A stretch of DNA of 64,000 nucleotides from Erpobdella octoculata (Eukaryota > Annelida > Clitellata > Hirudinida > Erpobdellidae). Below, in pieces: positions 1 to 13,974 of this stretch. The translations under genes were made by a program, and so were the position numbers. Numbering within the stretch: the first letter of the stretch is position 1; every line of letters starts with the position of its first letter. The notes under the pieces were generated by a model. The model did not search any database. It was not told the origin of the DNA and saw only the letters and a list, made by a program, of their open reading frames with translations. The stretch is taken from assembly GCA_963978895.1 (NCBI GenBank), contig OZ022243.1:5946182-6010181 (forward strand). The letters are read 5' to 3'.

Positions 1-395
1 AGTGATTTCTATAAGCCAACAAAAATATTTAAGAAACAAAATATGGCGTCTTCCAGTTGTGAGTCAACTTAGCATTTCATCTTTATTTATTACTTGAATA
101 TAAAAAATTAAAAAAATGGAGACTCTATAAATATGAATCTTGATTTTGATTTGAAGTGTTATTTTTTAAACCACACAAATTTTAAATATAAACAAGCAAA
201 TTAAAAACGAATTTTTAAAACCAATGCTCTTATATGTAATTAAAACACAAATAAAAATATCATCAAAAAGCATCGAATTTAAATATCTCAACTATTTTCA
301 TGAAAATTTCGTACACGCTTGAGAATCGCGGTCAGTGAGTGTGGTTCGTGTTAACTTGGTAAAATAGTCTGCCAGTCGGTTAGCGTTTTGTGGTC

Positions 396-452
396 AAGAA
401 AACCCTCAAGAAAACCCTCAAGAAACCCCTCGATAAAACCCTCAAGAAAATT
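396..452. repeat. 12-bp minisatellite (aagaaaaccctc)
   Basis: About four imperfect tandem copies of a 12-base unit, AAGAAAACCCTC. The rest of 1-520 is AT-rich sequence in which I see no gene; it could be intron or 5' flank of the PHYHIP-like gene that follows. Confidence 0.7.
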
Positions 453-520
453 AACTAAATTAATTGACTTATTGTAAAACTAATAATTGAATATTGCATT
501 GTCTTCTATTTTGAGCATGT

Positions 521-1537
521 ATGCAAAATTTGAAAAAAATCTATCATCACGAAGTGACTCAAAAATTGATTGCAAGATTTGAAACAGACAGAGAAACAGA
601 CAGACAGACAGAGAAACAGACAGACAGAGAAACAGACAGACAGAGAAACAGAGACGACGAGTTAATAAAAGCTTTGGTAAAAAGTATTTGCAAACATTGC
701 AAAATCAAAACGTTGTAGGTGTATTGTCAATGAAAATATCAAATTATTCTAGCTTATAACAAAAATAGTTTTATTAATTTATTTAAAATATTAAAACATG
801 TAATTGCAGATTACACAATAAAAGATATTCAAAAACTGAAAGAAAAGGCTGAAAAATACGTCAAAGGTAATGGTATGACAAAATGTCTCTGGTTATATAG
901 AAACCATTCTAAGGAATACTTTGACAGGGTAGAAAAAAACCAAAACATCATGCAAACTAGTATTAAAACAGTCAGTGGACATCCAAAAAACCCAATGAAC
1001 CACAATTTAAAAGGGCTGTGTTTTCTGGCTAGCGTTGATTACAGCAATTTGAATGCTGCTCCTCTTCCATTCTCTGTGTATGGAAAAGTGCGTGCAAAAG
1101 TGCCAATAGAGTTCATGATTACGGATTCAAGTAGGCTGTACTTTGCAGATTTTAGTTGTTCATCTAAAAAACACCACAGAGTTACTCTGGTTTTGACCAC
1201 CAAAGATTCAGAAGGTGACAATTTCTGTAGGGAACATTTGGTGGAACTGGATATACGTGACAACTCATTCTTGAAGCAGAACGGTGTACTTTTTGAAGTT
1301 CTCTGTTCAAAGAAATCTAAAGGAAGTTTGGTAGAAGTTTTTTTTACTGATGAAGTTAATCTAAATAAATTTGAAGCACAAATGAATTATAATGTTCCTC
1401 CTTAAGGGGAAGGAAGACCATCGTTTGGTTATCCTCATAGAAATAAGTGCAAACATTGCAACATTGCTCCGGAAGAAGAAGATGACGAGATCGAATCATT
1501 AACAAAAACCGTGTCTGACATAAAGTTGGAAAAATGA
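521..1537 (+). CDS. PHYHIPL: PHYHIP/PHYHIPL-like protein, C-terminal exons, with internal stop
   Basis: Terminal exon 810-1405 is preceded by acceptor TAATTGCAG and opens in phase with a candidate upstream exon ending at 683 (donor AAAAA|GTATTT). The protein matches the C-terminal domain of phytanoyl-CoA-hydroxylase-interacting proteins: a KLKEKAEKY lead, YRNHSKEYFDRV, PFSVYGKVRAKVP, LYFADFSC, then GDNFCREHL and the LDIRDNSFL block near residue 130 of the exon. That family is linked to phytanoyl-CoA hydroxylase in vertebrates; its role in invertebrates is not established. TAA at 1403-1405 ends the ORF, yet the same frame continues without a stop to TGA at 1535-1537 and encodes a CKHCNI tail like the family's CKTCNI C-terminus. 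An AATAAA follows at 1558. The upstream exon (521-683) contains a translated GACAGACAGAGAAA repeat and is much less certain. Either a recent pseudogene, a truncated allele, or a base error. Confidence 0.72.
590..652 (+). repeat. GACA/GAAACAGACA tandem repeat inside candidate exon
   Basis: Alternating CAGACAGA and GAAA units (about 60 bases) translate as repeated Thr-Asp-Arg-Gln/Glu in the frame of the candidate upstream PHYHIP-like exon. The repeat keeps that frame open. Confidence 0.7.
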
Positions 1538-1557
1538 CTCAGAACATTTTTTGATTA

Positions 1558-1563
1558 AATAAA
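1558..1563 (+). terminator. Polyadenylation signal AATAAA
   Basis: AATAAA 21 bases after the TGA at 1535-1537 and about 150 bases after the internal TAA. A further AATAAA-like hexamer follows near 1578. The short distance to the distal TGA suggests that the TGA was the ancestral stop. Confidence 0.5.
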
Positions 1564-1904
1564 CAAGTAAATGAAAAAAATAAACATTTTTAACATTTTC
1601 CCAGAAAGGATGTTAATTATTGAATAATGTGTTGATATTTAAGGATTAGATCATGTGTAGACATTTATTTTTACGATTCTTTTGCTATCTCCATGCCTTT
1701 AGACCTAACTTTCTAACTTTTTTAAATCAACATTTACTTTATTATGCAATATAATAGAAGTTTATCTAAAAATGTCATATGGAAAAATAAAGCTTTCTTA
1801 TGGGTATTAAGCAGACTTGTTGTCCTCGAGACTTTGGTCTTGAACTCGAGTGCACTCGAGTTCGTTTTTCAAAGTCTTGGTCTTGATCTTGATCTTGTGT
1901 GTTA

Positions 1905-2092
1905 AGGTACACTCGATTTAGAAATACGAAAGATGTTCAAATTAATTTCTTTTTGATTGAATCATGTATTGTCATCCAATATAAAGCTATGCTAAAAATT
2001 TCAGCTTCCTAGCTAGTCAAAAAGCTGGTTAAATTTTACTTGCAAGATTTGTGTGTACAGAGAAAGACACACAAACAGAGATTGTAACTTGA
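1905..2092 (-). repeat. Dispersed repeat R1, copy 1
   Basis: The reverse complement reads CTCTGTTTGTGTGTCTTTC, then GCAAATCTTGCAAGTAAAAT, CCAGCTTTTTGACTAGCTAG and GAAGCTGAAA. The same order recurs at 29785-29990 and across the hAT insertion at 30005-30060/41524-41665. No coding capacity or terminal repeats seen. Non-autonomous element of unknown class. Confidence 0.75.
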
Positions 2093-2524
2093 ATAAAAGT
2101 TGACAGTCAAAATTGACAGTCAAAAAACACTTCTTCCATCTCCAAAAATGAGCTAAAATTATTACGTGGGTGATTTGTTGAAGATAGATGTATTTCAAGT
2201 TGTTTCCATCCATTCTGAAGTTCGCCAGCCAATTTGTAATGAAAAAAGTCTTAAGAAAGTTACGTGCATGGTAAATGGTGATTTATATGGTTTTACAGAC
2301 AGCATGACTATTTCCTCGACCCTTGTAAGGGGGGGGGGGGGGGTAGAGGCGGTGGCCTGCTACGGGATAAAAACTGTTTGTGTATGATAACAAGTTTTGA
2401 AAATGAACATTTTTGATTTTTTTCCATTTCACCACAAAGAGAGATATATTTGCGAACTTATCTAAAAAGCTCAAAAATAAATTTTAAATTAGTTAAAGAC
2501 ATTTAACAGTAACACAAAAGTTAT

Positions 2525-2712
<188 letters not shown>

Positions 2713-2823
2713 AGGTCCTGCGTACCAGTATAACTCATTGTAACGTTTTTGTTTTTACGCTACAACGAAAACAACAATTAAATATATACGTATGTATACT
2801 GTATACGATCTTGTGAATAAAAT

Positions 2824-5800
2824 TCATAAAAAGTTCGGTCCCCGATGAGATTTAATCAAATCCACGGCGGAAATTTTGTTTTTCGGAGTTCTAGGCGACG
2901 AACGACAGGAAAGATGAACCAAAGAGGGTAGAGAGCCGCTTTCGTTGTCTGTATTTTGTCCTGATCGATGTTTTGATTTCACACCCATGAAGAACCATGC
3001 AGGCGGTGATTGGGAGCGATGAATAGTAGCTGATTTCTTCGTCGACTGTGGCGATGCTTTGTTGCTGCTGGATTTTTTAAGACGTTTGAAAGGGTCTGTC
3101 AATCGGCTAAAAAATTTCGACGAGGTGATCGAGCGAGGTGAATTAGTCGGAGTGACGACAAGCGAGCGACATGGCCTAGCTTTTGTTAAATCGCATTTAG
3201 CTGAAGCAGTTAATAGTGGCGCTGTAGAGGTAGCGAGCGATGGCTGACTGGTTGAGCAAGGAATTAACTCAATTAAATTTTTACCTGTCTCCTTTAACTT
3301 TCCAGTACAATTTTCATCTTTGGCCGATTGGCTTCTCGGCCTAATCGGCTGAACAGTAGAAGTTTCTGAGCTGAAATTTGAAGCATTATCTAGCGTGTGT
3401 GGCATTTCGTTTTCGGTTAGCGAATGGTTATTAATAACAGAGAGTAATATTTTAATTTTGTCTTCATCTTCTTCTTTCGAAAATAAAAACCGTCTTCTGG
3501 CTGTCCTTGGCGAAAGACTGGTCGAACGGTACTTTGTGTCGTCAGAAGCGCTCAAATGTGACATGCCTTGAAAAAGATTTATACTGTTTGTGATGCTAAA
3601 ATTACTTGGAGCATTTTTGTCGAAAGTTCGCGCAAGTCTCTCTAAAGCATTCTCTTCGTTGATATTATTCTCTCTAAACTTGGCTGAGCGAGGCAAAGTA
3701 AGCGAATGGTCAGGTAGAACGTGCTTTTTAAATAACCGCCTCTGTGCTCCCTCGGTTAGTGACGACGACGATCTCTCTTGTTCATGCTGTTGATTCTGAA
3801 GATCTACAAGTCTCCGATGAATGTTATCTGTCTGGAGTTTGGAGATGTGATTCTGGTCATAACTTGAATTATAATATCTCTCCAACGAAATAGCATCGGC
3901 TGCTTGTAAAGGCGTATTTTCGAAAGATTCCAAGGTGTTGGTGGTTGATGTCATACCGGACGTGAGGGTCATGTTGGGCGTCCATGTGGGATATCCCGAT
4001 TCAAATGTTTTCAATCCCAAGAGGGTTTTAGGCCTATTCGCACTGGACCATTTCGAGTCGATTGTACTTGTCGCAGAGTTACTGGAACCAGTATATCCTG
4101 GGGAAAAGTTGGTTTGTCTTGCTTGGCAAGAAATTTTCTTGTACGTTGAGTTTTCACTTTGAGTTTGTAAATCTGCGGTCGTGATATAACTGCTGTCCAT
4201 TGATGCATTGGCAGACGAATCATCAGATTGCAATAACTTCAGTGGGACTAGACTGTAAATACAGTTGAAGTCGGCCACGTACGAGGTCAGTATCTGGTCT
4301 ATCTCCGACAAGGAACGAGATCTGAAACGAGATTTAGTTTTAACATTGCGTGACACCTTTAAGGACATATGAGAAAAAAATAACAACTTGAGCAGAAATT
4401 AAAAGAAAAAACTTGAATTTCAATTTCTATATTGTTTTAATGAATAGCTAAAACAATTTGAATGTATTCTTTGATGAGTAATTTGTAACTTGAATCTATA
4501 AATTACACCGTGTTCCGTTTATGTGCCCAATGAGCAAATGAAAAGCGAGGATTATGTTTTTTATATGTGTTTCAACAAGATTGGATGACATTGGGAGCTG
4601 TAGAAAAATTCTGTGAAGAGCAGTTGTTATATATAGTATATTGTATAGCTGATCACGCTATATGTTGGAAAGTGGAATTTCTATGAGTATGAAGAATTTA
4701 TGAGAATTATTCTCAAATACGTTTGTTTATAAATTTATTGGGACGGAAAGTGCAAAAAAAACAACTTAAACGTTATGCTGAAAGTCTCTGCTGTGAGAAA
4801 TGCCCCTAAAAAGTACTTAGAATTACTGTTTATTCAGTTACGAGGTTACCAACTAGTTGAGTTCTCATTTCTCACCTTCTCACGAGATTTGAAGGCTTCT
4901 CTTTATCATGTGTTCGCATAGTCACCACCTGTAAAACGATTAAGTAAAAACAATACTTTAATGAACTCAATTCTTGTATTCCTCTATGCATAAATTTCTT
5001 ATGCTCGTGTGTGTATGTATGTATGTATGTATGTATGTATGTATGTATGTATGTATGTATGTATGTATGTATGTATGTATGTATGTATGTATGTATGTAT
5101 GTATGTATGTATGTATGTATGTATGTATGTATGTATGTATGTATGTATGTATGTATGTATGTATGTATGTATCTATGTATGTATGTATTTATGTATGTAT
5201 GTGTGTGTGCATGTATGTCCGTATGTACGTATGTACGTATGTATGTACGTACGTACGTATGTATGTATGTATGTATGTATGTATGTATGTATGTATGTAT
5301 GTATGTATGTATGTATGTATGTATGTATGTATGTATGTATGTATGTATGTATGTATGTACGTACGTACGTATGTGGATATCAAATAGTGAGCCACCCATA
5401 AAATTCTGACGAAAAAATTATCTCCAGACTTCCAACGGAACTCGGTCGAGAGTGGTTTATTTTTGGTTGAAAACTTTTCGACGCAGTTTTTTCGCAATTA
5501 TTTTGTTGAAATAATTTATATATATTCTTTTGCTATGCGTTTCATTATTAACGTGATAAATCATTATTATTATTATGATCAAATTGTGTGCGTAGGTTCT
5601 TTATTAGCGCCAAGTTGGAATTGATAACAAAGAATCAGATAGTGTGCACGTTAATTTTGGACTGTTGGCGAAGAAAAAATGAACGTCAAGAAATAACAAA
5701 AAAAAGCTGTTTTACTGTATGAAAGAAAAAGGCAAATAACTTATTTGATCCGTAGTGTTAGGAAAAACAGCATCGAAGCTTTCTCAGGATGTTAAAAAGA

Positions 5801-8800
5801 AGAAAAAGAATGCGGCAAACCGATCTCGATGTAAACAAAAAAAAGAGCAAAAGTTAGAAAATGGCTGCAGGTTTGAAAAATCGTGGAAGAGTTTTAATCT
5901 TGTAAGTGTCTTCGTGTGGATCGCACTTGGAAAGTTATTCCTAAATTAGACACAGATTGTATATTAGTAAATAACGATTTTAGTATGTATTAGTAAATAC
6001 AACACAACACCGAAGCAAGCTCAAATGGCAAACTCCTTTTATACAGACATGAATTGATACGATACGTTGTTTTTTAAAGTATTATCTTTGATCTAAAATA
6101 AAACAGCTGATAATCTCCAATGATAGCGGATGCCCTTGAATGTGTCCCAAGGAATGAAGTCTCATAAAGGTGATCAATACTGAAAGCAGATTGTTAAAAA
6201 AAAAACCAAACAAATAAACAATAACAAATACTTTGAAAATCGATAAAATATTTTTATAATGGCACTTAAAAGTTGTTAAAGAAATTCTATGATTCATCAG
6301 ATGTGGGAGCACCTAATTAAACTGTTTATTTATTACTTTAAGCTGTTTACCAAAATAATTTTTCTTCGGTAACTCCAATTCAGATGCATGAAATAACGAA
6401 GGTTTTATGAAATATTTAAAGCCACAATCATGCAAGAAAACATCAACAACTCTCAAACAAACAAACAAACAAACAAACAAACAAACAAACAAACAAACGA
6501 ATAAATAAATAAATAAAGAGTAATGCTAGTAACAACACCAACAATAAATAAAAAACTAAAACAATAAAGAAGATGAATTGCTTGAATAACGAACGTAATG
6601 CACAGTTAGTGTGAGTATAAATAAATAAATAATAAATAAATTGATTAAAAACTGTCAAATATTTTGTCACACATATACCGGAAGTTGACTGGCGACTGTC
6701 ACGCTTCCACCGACTTCTTCGATCGTGTTGTCGTCGCCGTGGCAACGGACGTCCGCGGATTTAGCGTTTTTCGCGCCGCCGCTAATTGAGCGAACATCCG
6801 CTTTCTCGTAAGAGTCAAAAATAGTCCCATCTCCATCGGTCGTCACGTGATTTATCACTTCTTGTTGCTGCGGATGAGCGTGATGAGCTGGAACTTGTTG
6901 GTCTTGGAGACGTTTCAGGGCGTCGCTGAGACAAGAGTTGAGGCCGTCGATGGTTTGATTCAAGCATACGATCCGCTGCTCAAGTTCTGAGATCTTTGCA
7001 CGCCGAACTTCATCGTCTTCGATCATCTTCTGCCTCTCTCGATCGGACTCGTTCAATTTCTCCTCAATCGAGTTCAATTTGCGATCTCGTTCTTCGATCT
7101 CGCGTGACTTCTCGACGACATTTTTCTCCAATTCCGCCATCGATGACGTCATCCGACTGACCAGCTGCTCCTTCCGCTCGATGGTTTTGCATTTCCTGTT
7201 CAGGTTTTCCTGCACTGCTAAGAGTTTATGTTCGTATTCTGTGATCTTGCGATCGAGCTGTTCAGTCAACTCTTCGCAACAATCTCTCAGAAAATGCTCG
7301 GATTTGATCTGAAAATAAGAAAAAAATGCGAGAACGTACTTTTATATCCGTCAAATTTTAAAATTAAATAAAGAAATGATCTAAATGGCTTTATAAAATA
7401 GACTTAACTGCCTATAAAATTAGCTTTATCAGACAAAAACAAATTTAAAAATAAAAAATAAAATGCACCCCACAAATGTGAAATTATTGTTATTTTTATT
7501 AATCCTATTCGTGATGGCAAATTATACGATTATTTATCATATATTTCTTTTGAAATAATAATAATTTGAATAAATATATAAAAATGTTTAAAATAATAAT
7601 AATTTGAATAAATATATAAAAATGTTTAAAATAATAATAATTTGAATAAATATATAAAAATGTTTAAAATAATAATAATTTGAATAAATATATAAAAATG
7701 TTTAAAATAATAATAATTTGAATAAATATATAAAAATGTTTAAAATAATAATAATTTGAATAAATATATAAAAATGTTTAAAATAATAATAATTTGAATA
7801 AATATATAAAAATGTTTAAAATAATAATAATTTGAATAAATATATAAAAATGTTTAAAATAATAATAATTTGAATAAATATATAAAAATGTTTAAAATAA
7901 TAATAATTTGAATAAATATATAAAAATGTTTAAAATAATAATAATTTGAATAAATATATAAAAATGTTTAAAATAATAATAATTTGAATAAATATATAAA
8001 AATGTTTAAAATAATAATAATTTGAATAAATATATAAAAATGTTTAAAATAATAATAATTTGAATAAATATATAAAAATGTTTAAAATAATAATAATTTG
8101 AATAAATATATAAAAATGTTTAAAATAATAATAATTTGAATAAATATATAAAAATGTTTAAAATAATAATAATTTGAATAAATATATAAAAGTTTTCTCC
8201 CACTCTGTCGTTCAATTCTTCTTCAACTTTTTTCAACTTTTCTTCTATCTCCCACCAGCAGTCGTCCGTTTGGCACTCCTGATTTGTAGCGGCGCGATTT
8301 CGATTCTGCAGCGCAACCCTTTCGGCCAACATGTCGAACATCTCAGACAAATCCTGGTTCTTGCGCCGCAAAACCTTTCTCTCCTCTGAGAATTGGCGCT
8401 CCTTGCGTCGTAGCGTCTGCAGTAGCGTGTTCATCTCTTGCTTGTGGCGACTCATGACAGAAGACATCAACTGATCGTCGTCGTTCCGAGCTTTCGTCGG
8501 TTGAACAAAATGAGGTTTTTCAGAAATCACGTCGTTCGATCCACCGTAATCTAGGGCAGGCGATAAAGGATGTTCTGCCTGAGACTGTGCGAATGCCAGA
8601 GACTGCGCTGGTGTAGTTGAATTGAATGGGGTGTCCTCCGGCGTTGCTGGGCTGTCGAGTTGTCCTTGACTTTCACAGATTTGGACTTTTCCAGGATCGC
8701 CAGCAAGGCTGTTGACAAGCAGCACGGATTCGGTGTTTGATGCAGGAAAGAGTTGAGGAGGAGTTTTGGTTGAAGTGACAGGAGGAGAAACAATCGATGA

Positions 8801-11800
8801 ATGTTGAAAATCTTGGAACAGGTCATCGCATGTTGACCTGGATGGTTCGATCGGTGATGAAAGTTCAAGTTTTCTTCTCAAGTACACTAAAGCTTCCATT
8901 AAACGACCGTTTTCCGTTTCAACTTCAGCAAGTCGGTCACGCGTTTTTGAAAGCTCAACGGATGTGTTCGATTCAACTTTTGCAGGGTCGTCATCATCGT
9001 CTGTTGTTTTAAAATTTTCATTTTTATTTACTGTTCTTTCTCCTTTAGACGTACGAATGTCGAGAAAAGATGTACGTTCGATGTCGGTTTGCTTTTCAGA
9101 AGATGTTTTGTAGCGCTGGCAGTCTCTCTCTAATCTTTCACATTCTTCGTGCAAACGAATTGAAACTTCTCTTGCTTCTTTTAATTCTTTCTTCAGCTGC
9201 TCTATAGTCTCCAAACTTTCTCTGGCAATACTGTCAGCTTCGTTTAAACCATTTTTCGAAAGTCCTGCTGAACTTTCTGAACTTGTATTCACCAGGGAGA
9301 ATGTTTCAGAATTAAAGCGTTTATGAAGACTGTTCAAATCGTCACCATGAAAACTCCCGCTGAGATCATCGAAGCATCGAAGAGATTGAAAACGACACGA
9401 GGCACGTGAACTTCCCAGCGAGTCGCTAGCGGGTGGCGCGAGAGCGGCTAACGAGGCTTCCAAGTCAGCTACGCGAGCCTTGTAGAGGTCGCATTTTCGC
9501 TCCGCCTGGCGGCTTTTAAAGTGCAACGTTCGGCATTCTCTGACGCAGCAGTCCAAGTCGTCTCTCAGTCGACGTAGCTCGCGATTGTCTTCGCGACTGA
9601 ATCGGTCCCTGATCTCGTCTGCCTCGAGTTTGGTCTCCTCGAGCTCCTGCCTCAGATCTCGAGCTTCTCGTAACGCCTCGTTTCTTCGAGATTCTGTCTC
9701 GTCCAGACGACTCTGATAGGAAAAACAAAATAACACACAAATAAGAAGAATATTTTTGAACGTCTGAAAAACAAACAGACAAACTTTTATGTAGGCCACG
9801 CGCAATAAAAAAAACTGGAACAAAAACGATTAAGCGAACCTTGAGATCTGCAATTTCTTTCTCGAGGGACATGAAATTTATTCGTTCACTTTCCGGCAAT
9901 TGGAGTTCGTTCATCAATCTTTCCTTCTCAGATCTGTGAAAGTTATTTACATCGACTAATGATAAGAATAAACTTTAAAGGAGGTTCACACGTTTGAACT
10001 CAAATGAAACCCAACTCAGAGAAACGTTTTAAAAAAGCTTTGAATTTTCAAAACCAACCAGATAAAAGCATTTATTTTAATATTTTTTAATAGTTAAGCC
10101 CATGAATAAAAAAGATAATAATAATACAACCAAACAAACCTTAAACGATCAAGTTCCATATCTGCTTCAACGTTTTTCATTCGATTCTTGGTGTCTGCCA
10201 CCTCCAAGTCATGCCTGAGCAACCTCATCAGTTCGGTCAGAGAAGAATTCTCACGCGACAGCTGACTGCACCTTCCCTCAAGTTCTTCGTTCTCCAGTTT
10301 GAGCCATTCGACGAAATTTTTCACGTCCTCGGCCGCCATGAAGTTGCTCCTGTTTGCTTCCAGCCTGCACTGGTGAAAGTCGTCTTCTCTAACGTGCAGA
10401 TGATGATTCGTACTGTTTTTCACAGGACTATCAAAGCTGTCAAACGTCGTAGATCGCTGCTGGCGATTGACTGACGGATGATATCGATGGAGAAGCAGAG
10501 TATTGATGGAATCAGCAGAGTGACACATATTGTGGTGGCTCTCGTACGCCGGAGGACTCCTGTAGCGATGTTGTAGCAAGTTCTCGTTTGCAGCATTCTG
10601 GGACGATTCGTGGTCCTTGGTTGTTTCGGAATTTCTGATCAGTCCCCTCTTTAGCTCTAACTCTTCGTTTTCAGACTGCAGACGACAGTTCTTCAAAATC
10701 TCCAACAACCTCGACGGATCGTTCGGGCCGCCGCATCCGAAAACGGAGCCTTTCATCAATCCGCCATCGCTGACACTTCGTTTTTCGGCGCTCAAAATCT
10801 CCCGCGAGTCGACAGATGTCTCGTTTGTTTCCTCGTCGAACAAGAAGTCGTAAATTTTAGCGCTTTTTCTCAATAAAAAGTTGCGCTCGTTTTCATCGCA
10901 ATCGTCGTCGTCGTTTTCAGAGTAGGAATTTTCAGAGGATGACGTGAACGAGGGAGACGGTGATGGACAGAGGGGAAAAGAAGGAGAGCAGGTGGATTCG
11001 GAAGTTACTAAAATGTGGATGTTTTTTTCTGCAGGTGGTGGTTGTGCGGAGTCTGCTGCTGATGGAGTAGTTTCGACGTGTGGTTCTGTTAGGTGCGGCA
11101 CCTCCTCTACAACTCCGTGTTCCAACAAGTCGTTTGAGATATTAAAATGCGATTCCTTTATCTGAACTGAATCAATGTTTTGTGAAGATGCCACGGAATT
11201 ACTGTTTTCAGAAGGTTTCTGCGCTATTTCGATGTTTTCGTTGTGCACCGTCATCGCATCTTCCGTTACTTTTAAACTTTGAACAGCAGATTGAAAGCTG
11301 TCTTCATCCACGTCATTCGACATCAATAAAACTTCTGATTCAAGTTTCTCCTTTAGAGCGGCAGCAAATTTTTCATTCGCCGTCATCATATCATCATTAT
11401 CATCTTCCTTTAATGAGCTCAGAATTTTTTTCTTGTCGCCACGACTTGCACTAACACCATTATTACTGGATTCGTTTAGGTATAGAATGAGAGGTTTTTG
11501 AAGAGAAAGTCCTTTGGTCATTTTACCGCTCCTCGGTCTTTTCTCACAAAACCGCTTCGAATGCTGAGAAACGTCGTCTTTATTTTCGATGATTTTTACT
11601 CCAGAAAATCCGGTTGGAACCGGTTTGTGCGTAATAATTGGAGATTTTTTATTAATATTTCCGCTTACCTGATTGCAGTCTAGCTGTTTGTGCTTGCTTT
11701 TTATGGAATCATTTAGGTTGCTGGAAATTTTAGACAAGGTCGTCCAACTGTTGGATTTGTTGAGAACGCTGTTGGACGTTGCCATGCGGACGTCTTTTTC

Positions 11801-12478
11801 CAGCTTAATTGGAACACTTGCATTTGTGGAACTTACTCCACGCTGACCTGGAATAACGTTTGGCACTTTGCGCTTTACAGTTGAGGGAAGGTTCGTGGCT
11901 TTGCTGGAGCAGCTTGTGATTGGAATGCCGCTCGTTTGCGTTTCAAAAGTTGGAAAATTTGTTATAAGATGACCGTCAGCTGATGTTTGGCCAGTTTTGA
12001 TGCTACTTCTCGGGCTTGGAGATTCTTTAGCCTTAACGGGGGTGCGAGCCTGTTTACCTGCCAGAAAGATAACTGAGCTTTTCGTACTTGTAGTCGATGT
12101 AGAAGATAGAGAAGTTCGTGCTGAAGTTGTCGTGATTGCAATCACTTTGGCATTAACTGCCGGACCGTTAGTTCCTGCTGTCATCTTGGAGTTTTTAGGC
12201 GTTTGGGCGGTCTGCTTAGTAACCAGTTTTGCTCGCCATTTTGAAATTGCCAGTGCGGCAGCTGTTTCTTCTTTACTGTTGGTCGTCTTCGGAGAATCTG
12301 AGAATGATGACGTCGTCATCTCGGGTGGAACTGCGGCGGTCTTGGAGTCGAGAGACAATAAAGATCGGGAACCAGGAAACTCGGAGTTGAGAGACGCCTG
12401 ATTGGGAAGGTGGGGATTGGAAAGTACTTTGTTTTTCGACCACGGTAGTTTCGGAGGTTCCAATGATCGCTTCTTCAT
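2824..12478 (-). CDS. MTCL/SOGA-family coiled-coil protein, six exons
   Basis: Exons (5'->3'): 12478-10140, 9933-9840, 9712-8204, 7311-6679, 4928-4884, 4356-2824; every junction is GT-AG and in phase, giving 2050 residues and a TGA stop. Residues 1 to about 700 are Ser/Thr-rich and disordered. Coiled coil begins near 716 (LKLENEELEGRCSQLSREN). Around 820-900 and 980 come the blocks ELRRLRDDLDCC/QAERKCDLYKARV and LKKELKEAREVSIRLHEE, which follow the order of the microtubule cross-linking factor / SOGA family (ELRRELDRANKNCR, then DLKVAKDVSVRLHHEL). Exon 4 is pure heptad coil; the last exon is basic and Ser-rich. Family members bundle microtubules near Golgi and cell cortex; that role is inferred here. 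ATG at 12478 follows TTAACAACAG, which could be a splice acceptor, so a further 5' exon is possible. Confidence 0.72.
5008..5380. repeat. (TATG)n microsatellite, about 370 bp, with a TACG variant core
   Basis: Two long TATG arrays separated by a degenerate block with TGTG, TCCG and TACG units (5173-5255). It sits in the intron between the 15-codon exon (4884-4928) and exon 4 of the MTCL-like gene. Overlapping ORFs here are repeat artefacts. Confidence 0.97.
6453..6520. repeat. (ACAA)n then (AAAT)n microsatellite
   Basis: About eleven ACAA units followed by AAAT units, in an intron of the MTCL-like gene. The remaining intron (4929-6678) is AT-rich with no other feature seen. Confidence 0.9.
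7552..8190. repeat. 38-bp minisatellite, about 17 near-identical copies
   Basis: The unit (ATAATAATTTGAATAAATAT plus AAAAATGTTTAAAATA) repeats every 38 bases with almost no divergence, from about 7552 to 8190. It lies in the intron between MTCL-like exons 3 and 4 and stops about 13 bases from the exon-3 donor (intron begins at 8203). The near identity implies recent expansion or homogenisation. Confidence 0.97.
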
Positions 12479-12487
12479 GCCTGTTGT

Positions 12488-13008
<521 letters not shown>

Positions 13009-13514
13009 AATCATAGGGAAATAAATATAATCTATTTCATAAAAGTTAACACTTGTTTGCTGGAGTTAAATTTATAATTTATGCGTAAAAATGTGATCAT
13101 ATTAGCTAATATGCTTACTCATAATATCACTTACAAACAGACTGCTTACACCCACACCGTAAACATTCATTGATGAAAACAGAACAGACTACAAATTTAC
13201 AACAATACAAACAAGCAAAAACACATAACCATACATACACACACACACATACACACACACATACCCATACATACATCTTCGCAAAAGTTAAAAATATGCA
13301 ACGGTCTAAATAATTCCTTTAGTTTTATCTCGCGAAGTGAGCTTCCTTCTTCTTCTTCTTCTTATTATTATTATTCTTATTATTCTTATTATTACCTGCT
13401 GGGTTTCAACTTTTTTGTTCCAGTTATTTTTTTTCTACAACGCTTCTCCGTCTAATTGATTCCAAATTGCATTCGAGTTCGTTTGAATAAAATTTAGTAC
13501 ATTTAATTCGCTTA

Positions 13515-13760
13515 TCTGTTAAAAGTATCCATATGGTTCATCGGTTTATGTCTCCATACAGTTAATCGGTTTACGTATCCATATAGTTCATCAGTTTGTG
13601 TATCCATACAGTTCATCAGTTTATGTATCCATACAGTCCATCGGTTAATGTATCCATACAGTTAATCGGTTTACGTATCCATATAGTTCATCAGTTCATC
13701 AGTTTGTGTATCCATACAGTCCATCGGTTAATGTATCCATACAGTTCATCGTCCATCCAC
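13515..13760. repeat. Minisatellite, unit about 30 bp (GTATCCATACAGTTCATCGG)
   Basis: About eight diverged copies of a unit containing GTATCCATACAGTTCATCGG followed by TTTATGTATC. Open frames across it are repeat artefacts. Confidence 0.85.
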
Positions 13761-13974
13761 GTATCCGTCAGCTCATCTTCTCATCCCTCCGTCCGATCAT
13801 TCATTCATGCATTTTCTTATTCTATCTTCCACCTATTAATTTTGTTATTTATGCGATTGCAAGTTATCAGAAGTTCTAAGTTCTAATTCAGTTATTTTTT
13901 TTATCAATGAGTGGTAGGTTTCTTATCATCTACCTGCATGTCTGCTTGCATACATCAACTCATCAATTAATCAT

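Noticed and set aside
4974..5409. Tyr/Met/Cys/Val-rich ORFs over (TATG)n
   Set aside because: Pure microsatellite translation in several frames, inside an intron of the MTCL-like gene.
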